Below are positions 1 through 9,411 of a stretch of 64,000 nt of DNA, one piece after another (the stretch's first letter is position 1; every line of letters begins with the position of its first letter). The DNA is taken from the NCBI GenBank assembly GCA_963755055.1, contig CAVWIS010000011.1:1-64000 (forward strand), read 5' to 3'. The notes under the pieces were generated by a model. That model had not been told where the DNA came from. It saw only the letters and a list, made by a program, of their open reading frames with translations, and did no database searches. The stretch comes from AP-16 sp963755055. Its GTDB lineage: Bacteria > Pseudomonadota > Alphaproteobacteria > Rhizobiales > Xanthobacteraceae. The translations under genes and the position numbers were made by a program.

Positions 1-154
1 CTTGCCGACGACCGTTTGCGTAACGCCGGCAGGACCGCTGAGTCAAAGCGCGCCAGGCACAAATCGATTCAATCGTGCCGCAATCGGCGTGCTGCTTCTC
101 GAGCGCGGATACCGATCAGACGAGGGAACGTCGGCAAGGCCGCCATGGAGGCCC

Positions 155-517
155 TCAATGGGTGCGGTGGGCGATCTCCGGCACCATCGCGTTGCGCTCG
201 TCGCTCAGCAGATCGAGCGCTTCGGCGACCTGCGGGGAGGTGAGGGTGAGCCGGCCGGAACCTTCCAGGGTGGCAACGATCTTCTCCGGATCGCTCGCCA
301 TCGACAGAAATGCCTCGAGGGCCTCACGCGCCCGCTCCGGCATCGCGACGACCGCGCGCATGATATCGAGCAGGTTTCGTTCGCGGCTCAAGTAGCACAG
401 CTCGATTACCCGCGCCGGCGAATCGAGCTGGCGAACCACACGCTCGAGCAGCAAATCCAGATTGGGCTCATTGCCACAACCTTCGTTTGTGTTTTCTTTT
501 TGCGTCAACCGAGACAT
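155..517 (-). CDS. Hypothetical protein, about 120 aa
   Basis: I do not recognise this protein. It is small, acidic and predicted helical, with many Leu/Glu/Ala residues and no signal peptide or membrane segment. The ATG at 517 is preferred over an ATG six codons upstream because a GGGAGGA ribosome-binding site lies a few bases before it. It sits downstream of the LuxR-type regulator on the same strand, separated by about 185 bases. Its helical, residue-poor look would suit a small regulatory or adaptor protein, but that is inference only. The 154 bases to its left hold no gene I can support. Confidence 0.55.
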   Translation of the reverse strand: MSRLTQKENTNEGCGNEPNLDLLLERVVRQLDSPARVIELCYLSRERNLLDIMRAVVAMPERAREALEAFLSMASDPEKIVATLEGSGRLTLTSPQVAEALDLLSDERNAMVPEIAHRTH

Positions 518-702
518 TCCGTCCTCCCGCAGCATGACCCTTCGACTGGTTCGCAGCTAAAACGAACCCGGTCGATCGGGCGACTGTCAGAAATGACAGT
601 CCGGGAGCGAGGCGCAGCCGCCGCACGTTCCGGAGAACGGGAAATCGGCAAACGAATGCCAGCACCGGTCATCGGAATCCGCAGGCCAAAACTGTCGAAG
701 GT

Positions 703-1446
703 TCAGATCGCGATCTCGCCGGTGCGGATCGCATTGACCACCGCCTGTGTGCGGTTCACGGCCCCGAGCTTGCGGGCCGCATTGGCGATGAACCAGTTCA
801 CCGTCCGCTCGCTCACGCCGAGGATCATGGAGATCTCCCACGACGACTTGCCCATCGCGGTCCACGAGAGCAATTCCCGCTCGCGGTCGGTCAGTACGCT
901 GTTGGCGAGCCGCTGCGCCTTCTCGATCTCCGACAGCGCCAGCGCCTTGGAGTGGGCGTAGAGGCTCAGGAAACGCGCTGCCCCTTTGGCGCGCGGCTCG
1001 AAGTCGGGTCGTTCTCCCGCCATGGTGACGCAGGACTGGATGCCGTTTCCGCTGGCGATCGGCACGCAGAATCCAAATCGCATGCCGAAATCCGCCGCCA
1101 CGTTCATCACCTCGGCGGCGCGCGGCCAGGCTTGCGGATCGAACGGAGCTTGCGACCACTCGAACGGATCCATCGACCGGCGGCACCAGGCGGCCACCGG
1201 GTCGTCGAGGTAGAAATTCTCCCGTGCATAGTGCTCGGTGAACGCCTCCGGCCAGCCGTTCAGCAGAAAGTACGGCTCGACGCGCGCCGGGGGCTCCGGA
1301 ACGCCGGTGATCAGGAATGCCGAGTAGCCCAAAGACGAAAGGGCGGAACCCAGCAGATCCCTGACTTCATCGGTCGTGCTCAGACGATCGAATTTGTCGA
1401 TCAGATCGAACGCCGAGCCGGCATAGTCGACCGTCGTACCACTCAC
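703..1446 (-). CDS. LuxR-family transcriptional regulator with autoinducer-binding domain (LuxR solo)
   Basis: The 247-aa protein has an N-terminal autoinducer-binding domain (about residues 20-165) and a C-terminal LuxR helix-turn-helix (about 183-245). The binding domain keeps family landmarks: aromatic residues before an Asp-Pro pair (DDPVAAW), a Trp in PFEWSQ, and the Gly-rich FGMRFGF segment. The HTH shows LTDRERELL and ISMILGVSERTV. Such proteins bind acyl-homoserine lactones or related signals and activate transcription. No LuxI-type synthase is visible in this window, so it is best described as a solo. The start is GTG at 1446 and its ribosome-binding site is weak, so the exact N-terminus is uncertain. 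The ligand and target genes cannot be read from the sequence. Confidence 0.85.
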   Translation of the reverse strand: MSGTTVDYAGSAFDLIDKFDRLSTTDEVRDLLGSALSSLGYSAFLITGVPEPPARVEPYFLLNGWPEAFTEHYARENFYLDDPVAAWCRRSMDPFEWSQAPFDPQAWPRAAEVMNVAADFGMRFGFCVPIASGNGIQSCVTMAGERPDFEPRAKGAARFLSLYAHSKALALSEIEKAQRLANSVLTDRERELLSWTAMGKSSWEISMILGVSERTVNWFIANAARKLGAVNRTQAVVNAIRTGEIAI

Positions 1447-1616
1447 CGGGGCCCCGTACTCTGGAGTTTATTGGTTGCAAACATAATAGAAGCGGCGTTA
1501 GAAGGTGCAAGTCTTTAGTATTGTTTAAGCTCCCGTCGAATACACGGTAAGCGGGCGGAACGCCACTGCCTCGCCGTCCGGCGTGGGTGCCGTGCCTGAA
1601 GTGGGCGAACATCCCG

Positions 1617-2030
1617 ATGGTGAAGAAAAGTCCTGATCCGATCGACGTCGAGGTTGGTCGACGGATTCGCGTTCAAAGGATGGCGCGGGGCATATCGCAG
1701 ACCGAGCTCGGCGATAAGATCGGGGTGACGTTTCAGCAGGTACAGAAATACGAGAACGGGGCCAACCGGGTGGGCGCCAGCCGGCTCACCAGGATCGCCA
1801 AGGTGCTGGGTGTTCCGGTCGGCACGTTCTTCGGCGGGCCGGGGGAGACCGACGCCGCGGCGACCGAAGCCACCCGCCTCGACCTGGAATATCTCGTCAT
1901 GCCCGGAGCGCTTCGATTGCTGCGCGCCTATGGCCAGATCCGCGAATCGGTGCTCCGGCGCACCATCGTGACCTTCGTGGAACGGATCGCGGCCGGCGAT
2001 GCGGCGTCCCGTCCGGATCGCCGCAAGTAG
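1617..2030 (+). CDS. XRE-family helix-turn-helix transcriptional regulator
   Basis: This is a 137-aa cytoplasmic DNA-binding protein. A Cro/C1-type HTH spans about residues 10-65, with the recognition segment GDKIGVTFQQVQKYENG. The C-terminal tail has no recognised domain. It belongs to a class that is very common in rhizobia, where small Xre proteins of about 130-140 residues act as free-standing regulators. The internal ATG at 1617 is chosen because homologues begin close to the HTH and the 10 residues upstream look non-coding. It is divergent from the LuxR-type gene and precedes an MscS-type channel gene by 79 bases. No operator was identified. Confidence 0.85.
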   Translation: MVKKSPDPIDVEVGRRIRVQRMARGISQTELGDKIGVTFQQVQKYENGANRVGASRLTRIAKVLGVPVGTFFGGPGETDAAATEATRLDLEYLVMPGALRLLRAYGQIRESVLRRTIVTFVERIAAGDAASRPDRRK

Positions 2031-2109
2031 ACATCCCGATAGCTCTACGTTCGCGTGTGATTTTGTCCCGGGACGACCCGTAGCATCGGTCCCTGGTCCT
2101 GATACGATC

Positions 2110-4554
2110 ATGAATGCGCATGAGACCGCCCGAAATCCAAGGGGAGAGAGGTCGTTGCGATTGACCGTCAGACATCTGCTCGTGGTCGCCTCGGCCGTGC
2201 TCACGCTCGCCGTCTCGTCCGCGGCGCTCGCCCAGCCGGCACCCGTTCCGGGGCCGCTGGCGGCGCTCGAATCGCTGAAGCTGTCGCTCGATCAGCTGGA
2301 GCTGACCGCCAGTCGCGACGATCTTTCGGTGCGCGCGCTGGCCGATCTGCAGCGCCAGCTGGCGCCGCTCGGCGCCGCTCTCGGCGACCGTCGCGCGGAG
2401 ATCGAGCCGCAGCTCGCCCGGGTCGACCGCCGGCTCAAGGAGCTCGGTCCGGCTCCCGCCAAGGACGCGGCGCCCGAGCAGCCGGCGGTCGCCGCCGAGC
2501 GCGACCAGCTGACCCGGCAATTTCGCGAGCTCGATGCCGCCTCGAAGATGGCGAAGCTGCTCGACGTGCGCGTCGAGCAGCTGACAGAGCGGGTTAGCGA
2601 GCGGCGCAGCGCCATCTTCACCCAGCGGCTGTTTCAGCGCGCTTCCAGCATCTTCGATCCCTTTCTGTGGATCGAGGCCGGCAAGGCAATTCCCGACGAA
2701 TTGGGCGGAGCGGGGTTCCTGTTGCGCGCCTGGTGGAGCTTCGCCGGCGATCATGGCGGCTACGGCCGCATGGTCGCCGCGGTGGCGACGCTGGCGCTTG
2801 CCGCCGCCGTCATGCTGACCGCTGCGGCACGGTGGCGACGCCGCCCGCGGACGGAGACTTACGAGACCCGTTTCGCCAAGGCGCGGGCCGGGCTGGGGGC
2901 GATCGTCGAGGCCGGCATCCCGCTCCCGCTCGGCATCGCGGTGCTGATCCTGACCTTGCGCGCCTACGATCTGCTGCCGGATCGTATCGCGGGAATCGGC
3001 CACGGCCTTCTGATCGCGGCAGTCATTGCCGGCATCGGACGGGGGATCGGACGCGGCGTGCTGGCCCCCGACCAGCCGCAACGCCGGCTGCCTGCCGTCG
3101 ACGATGTCACGGCGCGGCACCTCGCCTGGCATCTCGGCTGGGGCGCACGCGCGCTCGGCGCCACGATCTTTCTCAATGTGGTCTATCGCGAGGTGGTCAC
3201 GCAGGTGGCGCTGACGCTCGCCACCAATGCGCTGTTTGCCCTCGCGGTCGACGTCCTGCTGCTGCATCTGCTGTGGCGGGTGCGGGGGATCGACGACGGC
3301 GAGGACGGCCCGGCGCAGAGCGCGCCCGCCCGGTGGCTGCGCGGCGCTGCCTGGGTCGTTGCCGGCGTCGTCGCGGTCACGCTGGCATTCGGCTATATCG
3401 GCGCTGCCACGTTCGCTGCCGAGCGGATGCTCGCGGCGGTGGCGGTGTTCGCCGTGCTGTATCTGCTGCTGGCGCTGATCGACGCGCTGTTCGCCGAGGT
3501 GCTGTCCATCGGCTCGCCGCGGGCGCGCGCCGTCGCCGCCAATCTCGGCCTGACGCCCCGCGGCCTGGAGCTCGTCGGCACGTTGCTGTCGGCCTTGACC
3601 CGGCTGGTGCTGATCGTGATCGCGGTGCTGCTGCCGTTCGCCTCCCGAGGCAGCTTCGCGACCGAGGTCTTCGGTGCCGCCCAGGGGACCGTGTTCGGAC
3701 TGTCCATCGGCCACTTCAGCATCTCGATCACCGCGATCCTCAGCGCCGCCGCGGTGCTGGCGGTCGGCCTGGTCGCGACCCGGGCGTTGCAGCGCTGGCT
3801 CGAGGTCCAGTTCCTGCCGCGCACCGCGCTCGACCCCGGTCTGCAGCATTCGGTCTCGACCATCCTCGGCTATCTCGGTGTGATCGCGGCGGTGACCCTG
3901 GCGCTGGCCGAGTTCGGCATCGACCTGCAGAAGATCGCTCTGGTCGCCGGCGCGCTGTCGGTCGGTATCGGCTTCGGGCTGCAGTCGATCGTGTCGAACT
4001 TCGTGTCCGGCCTGATCCTGCTCGCTGAGCGCCCGATCCGGGTGGGCGACAGCATCGTGGTCAAGGGCGAGGAGGGTTATGTCCGCCGCATCAGCGTGCG
4101 CGCCACCGAGATCGAGACGTTCGAGCGGGCCAGCGTGATCATTCCCAACTCCGAGCTGATCAGCGGCGTCGTCAAGAACTGGACCCACGGCAACACCAAC
4201 GGCCGCATCATCGTCAAGGTCGGCATCGCCTACGATGCCGATCCTGACGCGGTGCGCGATATCCTGATGGCCTGTGCCCGCGATCATCCGCAGGTGCTGC
4301 AGATGCCGGTGCCCCGGGTGTTTCTCGCAAGCTTCGGAGACAGCGCGCTGAACTTCGAGCTGCGCTGCTTCGTCGCCAACGTCGACTACGGGCTGATCGT
4401 CAGGAGCGATCTGCATTTTGCCATCCTGCATCGGCTGCGGCAGGCGCGGATCGCTATCCCCTATCCGCAACGCGAGGTGCGGCTGCTGCGCGATCCTGCC
4501 GACGCTGCCGCCCAGACGCCGGATGTCGGTGCGGCCGACCCGCAAGGCATCTGA
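2110..4554 (+). CDS. Mechanosensitive ion channel (MscS family, DUF3772-type, large)
   Basis: The protein is 814 aa, an inner-membrane channel of the large MscS/MscK-like class that opens under membrane tension to release solutes. It has a cleaved signal peptide (about residues 1-42, ending SSAALAQ) and a periplasmic coiled-coil region rich in Leu/Arg (45-165). A DUF3772-like stretch (RLFQRASSIFDPF) follows, then roughly ten hydrophobic segments. The MscS core lies around residues 605-790, with the pore helix VAGALSVGIGFGLQSI and the beta-domain ERPIRVGDSIVV. The start at 2110 is chosen because it gives a proper signal peptide; the upstream in-frame start does not. The opposite strand has an 882-codon open frame here, which is a GC artefact. 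Confidence 0.9.
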   Translation: MNAHETARNPRGERSLRLTVRHLLVVASAVLTLAVSSAALAQPAPVPGPLAALESLKLSLDQLELTASRDDLSVRALADLQRQLAPLGAALGDRRAEIEPQLARVDRRLKELGPAPAKDAAPEQPAVAAERDQLTRQFRELDAASKMAKLLDVRVEQLTERVSERRSAIFTQRLFQRASSIFDPFLWIEAGKAIPDELGGAGFLLRAWWSFAGDHGGYGRMVAAVATLALAAAVMLTAAARWRRRPRTETYETRFAKARAGLGAIVEAGIPLPLGIAVLILTLRAYDLLPDRIAGIGHGLLIAAVIAGIGRGIGRGVLAPDQPQRRLPAVDDVTARHLAWHLGWGARALGATIFLNVVYREVVTQVALTLATNALFALAVDVLLLHLLWRVRGIDDGEDGPAQSAPARWLRGAAWVVAGVVAVTLAFGYIGAATFAAERMLAAVAVFAVLYLLLALIDALFAEVLSIGSPRARAVAANLGLTPRGLELVGTLLSALTRLVLIVIAVLLPFASRGSFATEVFGAAQGTVFGLSIGHFSISITAILSAAAVLAVGLVATRALQRWLEVQFLPRTALDPGLQHSVSTILGYLGVIAAVTLALAEFGIDLQKIALVAGALSVGIGFGLQSIVSNFVSGLILLAERPIRVGDSIVVKGEEGYVRRISVRATEIETFERASVIIPNSELISGVVKNWTHGNTNGRIIVKVGIAYDADPDAVRDILMACARDHPQVLQMPVPRVFLASFGDSALNFELRCFVANVDYGLIVRSDLHFAILHRLRQARIAIPYPQREVRLLRDPADAAAQTPDVGAADPQGI

Positions 4555-4620
4555 GCTTCAGGAATTCTTGGCATGTCCATGATCAAATCGCGCCGGTGCT
4601 GCCAGCAGGAGACAGCGTCG

Positions 4621-5172
4621 ATGCCGCATGGCCGCACGACCCCGCGCAGGCGCCGCTGCATGCTCGTCGCCGCGCTCGCGCTCGCGGGCCTGGCCGGCTG
4701 CTCCGGCTTCGGTGACCGCGAGCCGCCGTCGGGCGAGCCCAGCCTGTACCGCAGCCTGGCCAAACCGGGCGCCGAGCTCGACGCCGCCGCCGCCCAGTCG
4801 ATGATTTCCGGCTACCGGGCGAACAACGGGCTGTCGGCGGTCGTGCTCGACCCGCAGCTGATGAAGCTCGCCGACCAGCAAGCGCATATGATGGCGGCCC
4901 GCGACAAGCTCGATCACAACGTCGGAAAGCCGTTCACCGAGCGAATCAAGTCGTCGGGCTACGATGCCAGGGTGGCGGCGGAAAACATCTCGGCCGGCTA
5001 TCACACGATTGCCGAGGCATTCTCCGGCTGGCGCAACTCGCCGCCGCACCGCGCCAACATGCTGCTCAAGGGCGCCACCAATATGGGGATCGCAGCCGTC
5101 TATTCGCCGGGAAGCAAATACAAGGTCTTCTGGTCGCTGATTCTGGCGGCGCCCGACGACAAGCGCGGCTGA
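4621..5172 (+). CDS. CAP-domain (SCP-like) lipoprotein
   Basis: This 183-aa protein has an N-terminal Arg-rich segment, a hydrophobic helix and a lipobox (LAGC), so it is predicted to be a lipoprotein. The CAP/SCP domain covers about residues 55-180, with the hallmarks LADQQAHMMAARDKLDHN, the AAENISAG segment and the PPHRANML motif. The family's enzymatic role in bacteria is unclear; members are secreted and can bind lipids or cell wall. The start at 4621 places the signal sequence at the N-terminus. It follows the MscS gene on the same strand by 66 bases and may be co-transcribed. Confidence 0.85.
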   Translation: MPHGRTTPRRRRCMLVAALALAGLAGCSGFGDREPPSGEPSLYRSLAKPGAELDAAAAQSMISGYRANNGLSAVVLDPQLMKLADQQAHMMAARDKLDHNVGKPFTERIKSSGYDARVAAENISAGYHTIAEAFSGWRNSPPHRANMLLKGATNMGIAAVYSPGSKYKVFWSLILAAPDDKRG

Positions 5173-5188
5173 CGAGCCGGCCGGCGAT

Positions 5189-6421
5189 CTACCGGCGAAG
5201 GTGATCGCGCACGTGCTTGGCGAGCGCAATCGTCCGCCGGCGCAGCGTTTCCAGCATGCGAATGGAGGCGAATCGTTCCGCCGCCTCCGGTCCGATCGCA
5301 ACCAGCCGGTCGGCCAGAGCGAGGCGCTGGCGCCACAGGTGATCGATCATCGGATGATGCTCGGTTGCGCAGGAATCGACGCAACCGATGGTCTCGTCGG
5401 CCAGCATCGCGCGGGTCAGCTCCACGGTCAGCTGAACGCCCGGCGACGCGCGTGCGAGCGTCTCGTCATAGGTGATCTTGAAGAACCAGGCGCGGTCGGC
5501 GCTGTTGAGCGTGAGCGCCGCGGCAATCTGGCTTCCGCCCACCAGCAGCCGATCCACCCGGGCCATTCCGACGGCGGCAAGCCCGGTGATCGCCCGCTCG
5601 ACGAATTGCGCGATCGTCTGATGCCGCGCTGCCGCGGTGCCGCGTCGCCCCTTCCACCCGCGCGCTTCGAGCGCGAGGAAGTCGGCGACCGCGGTTGCGA
5701 CCGCGGCCGGGGACGTCGCGGTCGCCAACGTCACCGGGCCGCTTTCTTCCAGGCGCCGCCGCTGCCGGCGCAGCTCCTTCCGGCGCTTGCCTCCGATCGC
5801 GTGCTCGAGATAGCGGGCGCGATCGTCGCCGGGCGCGAGCAGCGCGCGCTGGTGAACGTCGAACAGCGCGGCCTCCCCGCCGCGGGCGGCGACCACGCGA
5901 TCGAATGCCGATGCGAATGGGCCGTCCTGAGGGATGAAGCGCAGGAGCAGGATCTTCGGCAGATCGCGCCGGGCCATTACGCAATCGAGGAACGCCTCGA
6001 TCACCGGCTCGGGGGCGTCGCGATCGACCAGCGGGACCCCGAGCGGCGCATAGGAATGCGTCCATCCGGCGAGGATCGGCAGCTTGACGCCGTAGCGGTG
6101 AGGTTCGACGCGGAGCGGAAACAGGCCGACCAGATTTTCCCGTGAGGGCCACGACCATACCAGGACCGCACCGGCACCCGCCCCGAAGGGCGGAACCGCA
6201 GGCAGCGCGAATTCCGGCCGGTAGAACACATTCGGCTCGATCGCGCGCGCCGCCAGTGCCTGCCATTGCGGGGTGATCGTGTGGAGAGCGTCGAGCGCAC
6301 GCCACTCCGTGGCCAATACCGGCGCAGAACCGGTCGGCGATGCCGCGGCAGTGCCTCGCATGAGCCCGTCCGCGAGGGAGGAGGGCAGTCGGGCCGGTAC
6401 GGCGGCGATGCGCTGCGTCAT
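5189..6421 (-). CDS. BioF2-like / FemAB-type GNAT acetyltransferase
   Basis: This roughly 410-aa cytoplasmic protein has a C-terminal BioF2-like acetyltransferase domain (about residues 200-370), with the conserved segments KRRKELRRQRRRL and FFKITYDETLARASPGVQL. Proteins of this type (Acetyltransf_6) are often encoded in polysaccharide gene clusters and are thought to acylate sugars or transfer amino acids. That fits the polysaccharide flippase gene just upstream on the same strand. I chose the ATG at 6421; an alternative at 6502 would overlap the flippase gene and adds residues that look like the flippase's other frame. The substrate is not predictable. Confidence 0.8.
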   Translation of the reverse strand: MTQRIAAVPARLPSSLADGLMRGTAAASPTGSAPVLATEWRALDALHTITPQWQALAARAIEPNVFYRPEFALPAVPPFGAGAGAVLVWSWPSRENLVGLFPLRVEPHRYGVKLPILAGWTHSYAPLGVPLVDRDAPEPVIEAFLDCVMARRDLPKILLLRFIPQDGPFASAFDRVVAARGGEAALFDVHQRALLAPGDDRARYLEHAIGGKRRKELRRQRRRLEESGPVTLATATSPAAVATAVADFLALEARGWKGRRGTAAARHQTIAQFVERAITGLAAVGMARVDRLLVGGSQIAAALTLNSADRAWFFKITYDETLARASPGVQLTVELTRAMLADETIGCVDSCATEHHPMIDHLWRQRLALADRLVAIGPEAAERFASIRMLETLRRRTIALAKHVRDHLRR

Positions 6422-6458
6422 GCTGATACCGAACGGCGACGCCGGCAGCTCGCTTCCC

Positions 6459-7850
6459 TCAGCGATACTTCCTGGGGCGCCAGATGAACACATGGAGGCC
6501 AAGCCGCGCCTTGGTCACCCAGAACAGCAGAACCAATTCGGTGATCACGCCGGCCGCCGTGGCGATGGCCGCACCCTCGACGCCCATCCGCGGGATCAGC
6601 ACGATGCAGGCCGCCAGGTTGAGCCCGAATGCCGCCGCATAGACCAGCGCGCAGGCGCGCTGCTCTCCCACCATGTTGAGCAGGCGTTCCACCGGTCCGA
6701 TCGCCGAGCGTGCCAGCAGCCCGGCCGCGAGGATGAACATCACCGGATATCCGGCGGCGAACTGCGGGCCGAACAATGTCAGGATCGGCCGCCCGAGCAG
6801 GAGGATCACGATGGTTGCGGCAAGCGACGGCCAGAACGTCCAGCGGATCGACTCCGCCAGAAAGGCGGAAAGCCGCTCGCGGTCGCCGTTGACGTGATAT
6901 TCGGTGAACTTGTGCGCGGCGGCATGGGCCACCGAGTAGTAGACGAAGGCGACCAGGGCGAGGGTCTTGGCCGCCGCGTAGTAGATCGCGACCTGGTCCG
7001 GCGCCACGTATTGCTGCAGGACGAGCACGTCGGTGTAGGTCAGCAGCGAATAGAAGCCCTCGACCATGAAGATCGGGACTGCGGTGGCAAACCACGTCCG
7101 CACGTCGTAGCTCTTCGGTCCGGCCTCGACGCGGCGCGCAAGCTTTCTGTTGAGAACGACCAGCTGGAAGATCGCCGTTGCCCAGGTCGCGACGACCGCC
7201 GCGCCGATCGCGGTCGCGGCATTGCTGGGAAGGCCGCCCCACAGCGCCGCTCCCATCAAGGCGACGAGAAGCAAGGACCGCAGGATGTAGGGCGGCAGCA
7301 GCGCCAGGTTGATCCAATTGTAGGATCTCGCGATGCCCTCCTGCATGTGGGTCAGGGCGAAGAACGGCAGCGAGATGCAGGCGAGATAGAGCGGGATGAC
7401 CTCGTAGTTGTTGATCCAGGAGCCGCACAGCCAGATGCCGAGCGCGCACAGCGCCGCCATCGCGGTGGCGATCGCCACCGTCAGCCAGCGGCTGCCGGCG
7501 AGAAAGCCGCGCAGCAGCGCCAGCGCTCCCCGCTCGCCGTATTCCGGAATGAACCGCTGCGCCGAGGATGCGAGCCCGAAGTCGACCAGCGCGCCGACCA
7601 GCAGCACCCAGGTCCACACGTAGACATAGATGCCGAACTCGAAGGTGCCCATCCATCGCGCCAGCAGCACCTGCGTCAGATAGACCAGCGCGGCGCTCGC
7701 CACGCGGATCAGAAACGCCGTGCCGGCGACCCGCTGGACCAGCGAATTGTCGCTGTGGTCGCCGAGCCACGCGCGGAACTGGCCGGCCAATGCGGTGAGC
7801 GACAGGCGCGCCTGTGACAAGGTTGCAGCCCTCGGGCCGGTCATCGCCAC
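6459..7850 (-). CDS. Polysaccharide biosynthesis flippase (Wzx/MATE-like)
   Basis: The product is a 463-aa integral membrane protein with about 12-14 hydrophobic segments spread over its length, typical of oligosaccharide flippases that move lipid-linked sugar units across the inner membrane. The first helices (GTAFLIRVASAALVYLTQVL followed by the FEFGIYVYVWTW segment) match the polysaccharide-synthase N-terminal domain. The start is GTG at 7850, preceded at good spacing by GGGGGAGGA; ATGs at 7844 and 7898 are alternatives. The acetyltransferase gene follows 37 bases downstream, suggesting a two-gene operon for surface glycan decoration. No glycosyltransferases are nearby, so the transported glycan is unknown. 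Confidence 0.88.
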   Translation of the reverse strand: MAMTGPRAATLSQARLSLTALAGQFRAWLGDHSDNSLVQRVAGTAFLIRVASAALVYLTQVLLARWMGTFEFGIYVYVWTWVLLVGALVDFGLASSAQRFIPEYGERGALALLRGFLAGSRWLTVAIATAMAALCALGIWLCGSWINNYEVIPLYLACISLPFFALTHMQEGIARSYNWINLALLPPYILRSLLLVALMGAALWGGLPSNAATAIGAAVVATWATAIFQLVVLNRKLARRVEAGPKSYDVRTWFATAVPIFMVEGFYSLLTYTDVLVLQQYVAPDQVAIYYAAAKTLALVAFVYYSVAHAAAHKFTEYHVNGDRERLSAFLAESIRWTFWPSLAATIVILLLGRPILTLFGPQFAAGYPVMFILAAGLLARSAIGPVERLLNMVGEQRACALVYAAAFGLNLAACIVLIPRMGVEGAAIATAAGVITELVLLFWVTKARLGLHVFIWRPRKYR

Positions 7851-8265
7851 GTCAGTCCTCCCCCGGTTCGGCGCAATCGGCCGCCACTCGTCATCCATCC
7901 GAGGATTAGATAGCCGGGAGGCATTAACTTTCGGTTGGCCCGCGGGCGAGGCCCGGCGGCACCGTCCTGGTTTGCCAAAAGCCAGCCACGCCAGCCTGTT
8001 GGCAGGGGGTAGGGAGCGCTTCCGGCGATTGGACCCAGGTCGGTCAACCGGAAATCCGCCGGCATGGGGAAACTTCCGCTTACCGGATGCCATGGCACGG
8101 CCGGCGGCCGCATTGCGGCGGGGGAAAAACCGCCAATCGCCGGCTGTTGTCGACGTGCGTCTCGACGCGCGGCGCGTCAGGGACTGGGCCGATCCCCAGG
8201 AATTGCCTGTCGGGCTGGGCGGCGCGCCTGGAGGGCAGCATATCCGGGGGGCGACGGGCCCGCTC

Positions 8266-9411
8266 TCATCGGGAATCCGCACCCCCGAACGGGACCAGCG
8301 GGTTGTCGAGGAGCGCGGCGCGGTCGGGCTGGTCGACGGCGGCTACCCCGCTGAATGCGTCGAACAGGGCGCGGATCGGGCCCGGTTCGAGGTCGCGCAC
8401 GATGAACACGAGCCGGGTGCGTCGATCGTCGTCCGGCCAGGCCGGGAGCGTCGCAGCCGGGTGGAAGACGTGCTGGACGCCATGCACCACCAGCGGCTGC
8501 TCGGGCTGTTCGGCGATTTTCACCACGCCCTTGAACCGCAACAGGTTCGGTCCGTACATCGAGCGCAGCAGGTCGAGGAACATGTCGAACGTCGCCGCCG
8601 GGATCGCCGCGTCGCTCGCCACCGAGAATGTCCGGATGCGGTCGTCGTGACGATGCGGCGCATGGCCATGGCCATGGTGCCGATCGGATGCATGCGCCTC
8701 GGCGGCCAGCCAGCGTCGGACATCGGGCGTCTTTGTCGCCGGGTCGTAGAGCCCGCATCGGGTCAGGCGATCGACCGTTGCCTCCCCTCGCGCCGCGTCG
8801 AGGATCGGCGCTGCCGGGTTGAGGCGGCGCAGCCGCGCGAGCAGATCGGTCAGCATCGATCGGCGGTCGGGGGTGTCGACAAGATCGGTCTTGGTCAGAA
8901 CGATGCGGTCGGCGACGGCTGCCTGCTTGGCGGCCTCGGGATGCTGATCGAGGGTGGCCAGGCCATTCATCGCGTCGACCACGCCGATGACGCCGTCGAG
9001 CCGCACGCGCATCACCAGGTAGGGATGCAGCATCACCGTATGCAGCACCGGCGCCGGGTCGGCGAGCCCCGTCGTCTCGAGGATCAGGCGGCCGAAGTCG
9101 AGGCGGCCGTTGTCGAGATCGCGCAGCAGCCTTTCCAGCGCGTCCACGAGGTCTCCGCGCACGGTGCAGCACAGGCAGCCGCTCGCCAGCATCACGACGC
9201 CGTCGCCGACCTCGCGGACCAGAAGGTGATCGATCCCGATTTCGCCAAGCTCGTTGATGAGAACCGCCGCGTCCGCGACCGCCGGGTCGGCGAGCAGGCG
9301 GTTGAGCAGGGTGGTCTTGCCGGCCCCGAGAAAGCCGGTGAGCACGGTCAGCGGGATCGGAGCTGCCGGCCGGCGCCGCCCCGCCGTTCGTGCGACATCC
9401 GGTGTCATCAT
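8266..9411 (-). CDS. CobW/ZNG1-family GTPase (metallochaperone-like)
   Basis: The 381-aa protein is a G3E-family P-loop GTPase. The Walker A motif is GFLGAGKTTL, the metal-binding GCLCC motif follows at about residue 80, and TKTD is the guanine-specificity motif. A His-rich loop (HHGHGHAPHRH) lies before the C-terminal CobW domain, as in zinc- or cobalt-trafficking members. The start codon overlaps the stop of the DD-carboxypeptidase gene (ATGA), so the two are translationally coupled. The known family delivers Zn2+ or Co2+ to client metalloproteins. The metal here is inferred only as Zn or Co. No cobalamin biosynthesis genes are adjacent. Confidence 0.9.
   Translation of the reverse strand: MMTPDVARTAGRRRPAAPIPLTVLTGFLGAGKTTLLNRLLADPAVADAAVLINELGEIGIDHLLVREVGDGVVMLASGCLCCTVRGDLVDALERLLRDLDNGRLDFGRLILETTGLADPAPVLHTVMLHPYLVMRVRLDGVIGVVDAMNGLATLDQHPEAAKQAAVADRIVLTKTDLVDTPDRRSMLTDLLARLRRLNPAAPILDAARGEATVDRLTRCGLYDPATKTPDVRRWLAAEAHASDRHHGHGHAPHRHDDRIRTFSVASDAAIPAATFDMFLDLLRSMYGPNLLRFKGVVKIAEQPEQPLVVHGVQHVFHPAATLPAWPDDDRRTRLVFIVRDLEPGPIRALFDAFSGVAAVDQPDRAALLDNPLVPFGGADSR

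Noticed and set aside
1897..4545. An 882-codon open frame antisense to the MscS gene
   Set aside because: Its translation is Arg/Gln/Asp/His-rich low complexity with no domain. It arises because the opposite strand of GC-rich codons lacks stops.
6273..7817. A 514-codon plus-strand open frame opposite the flippase/acetyltransferase genes
   Set aside because: It has no recognisable domain and a shadow-like composition, while the minus-strand genes have clear family motifs and ribosome-binding sites.
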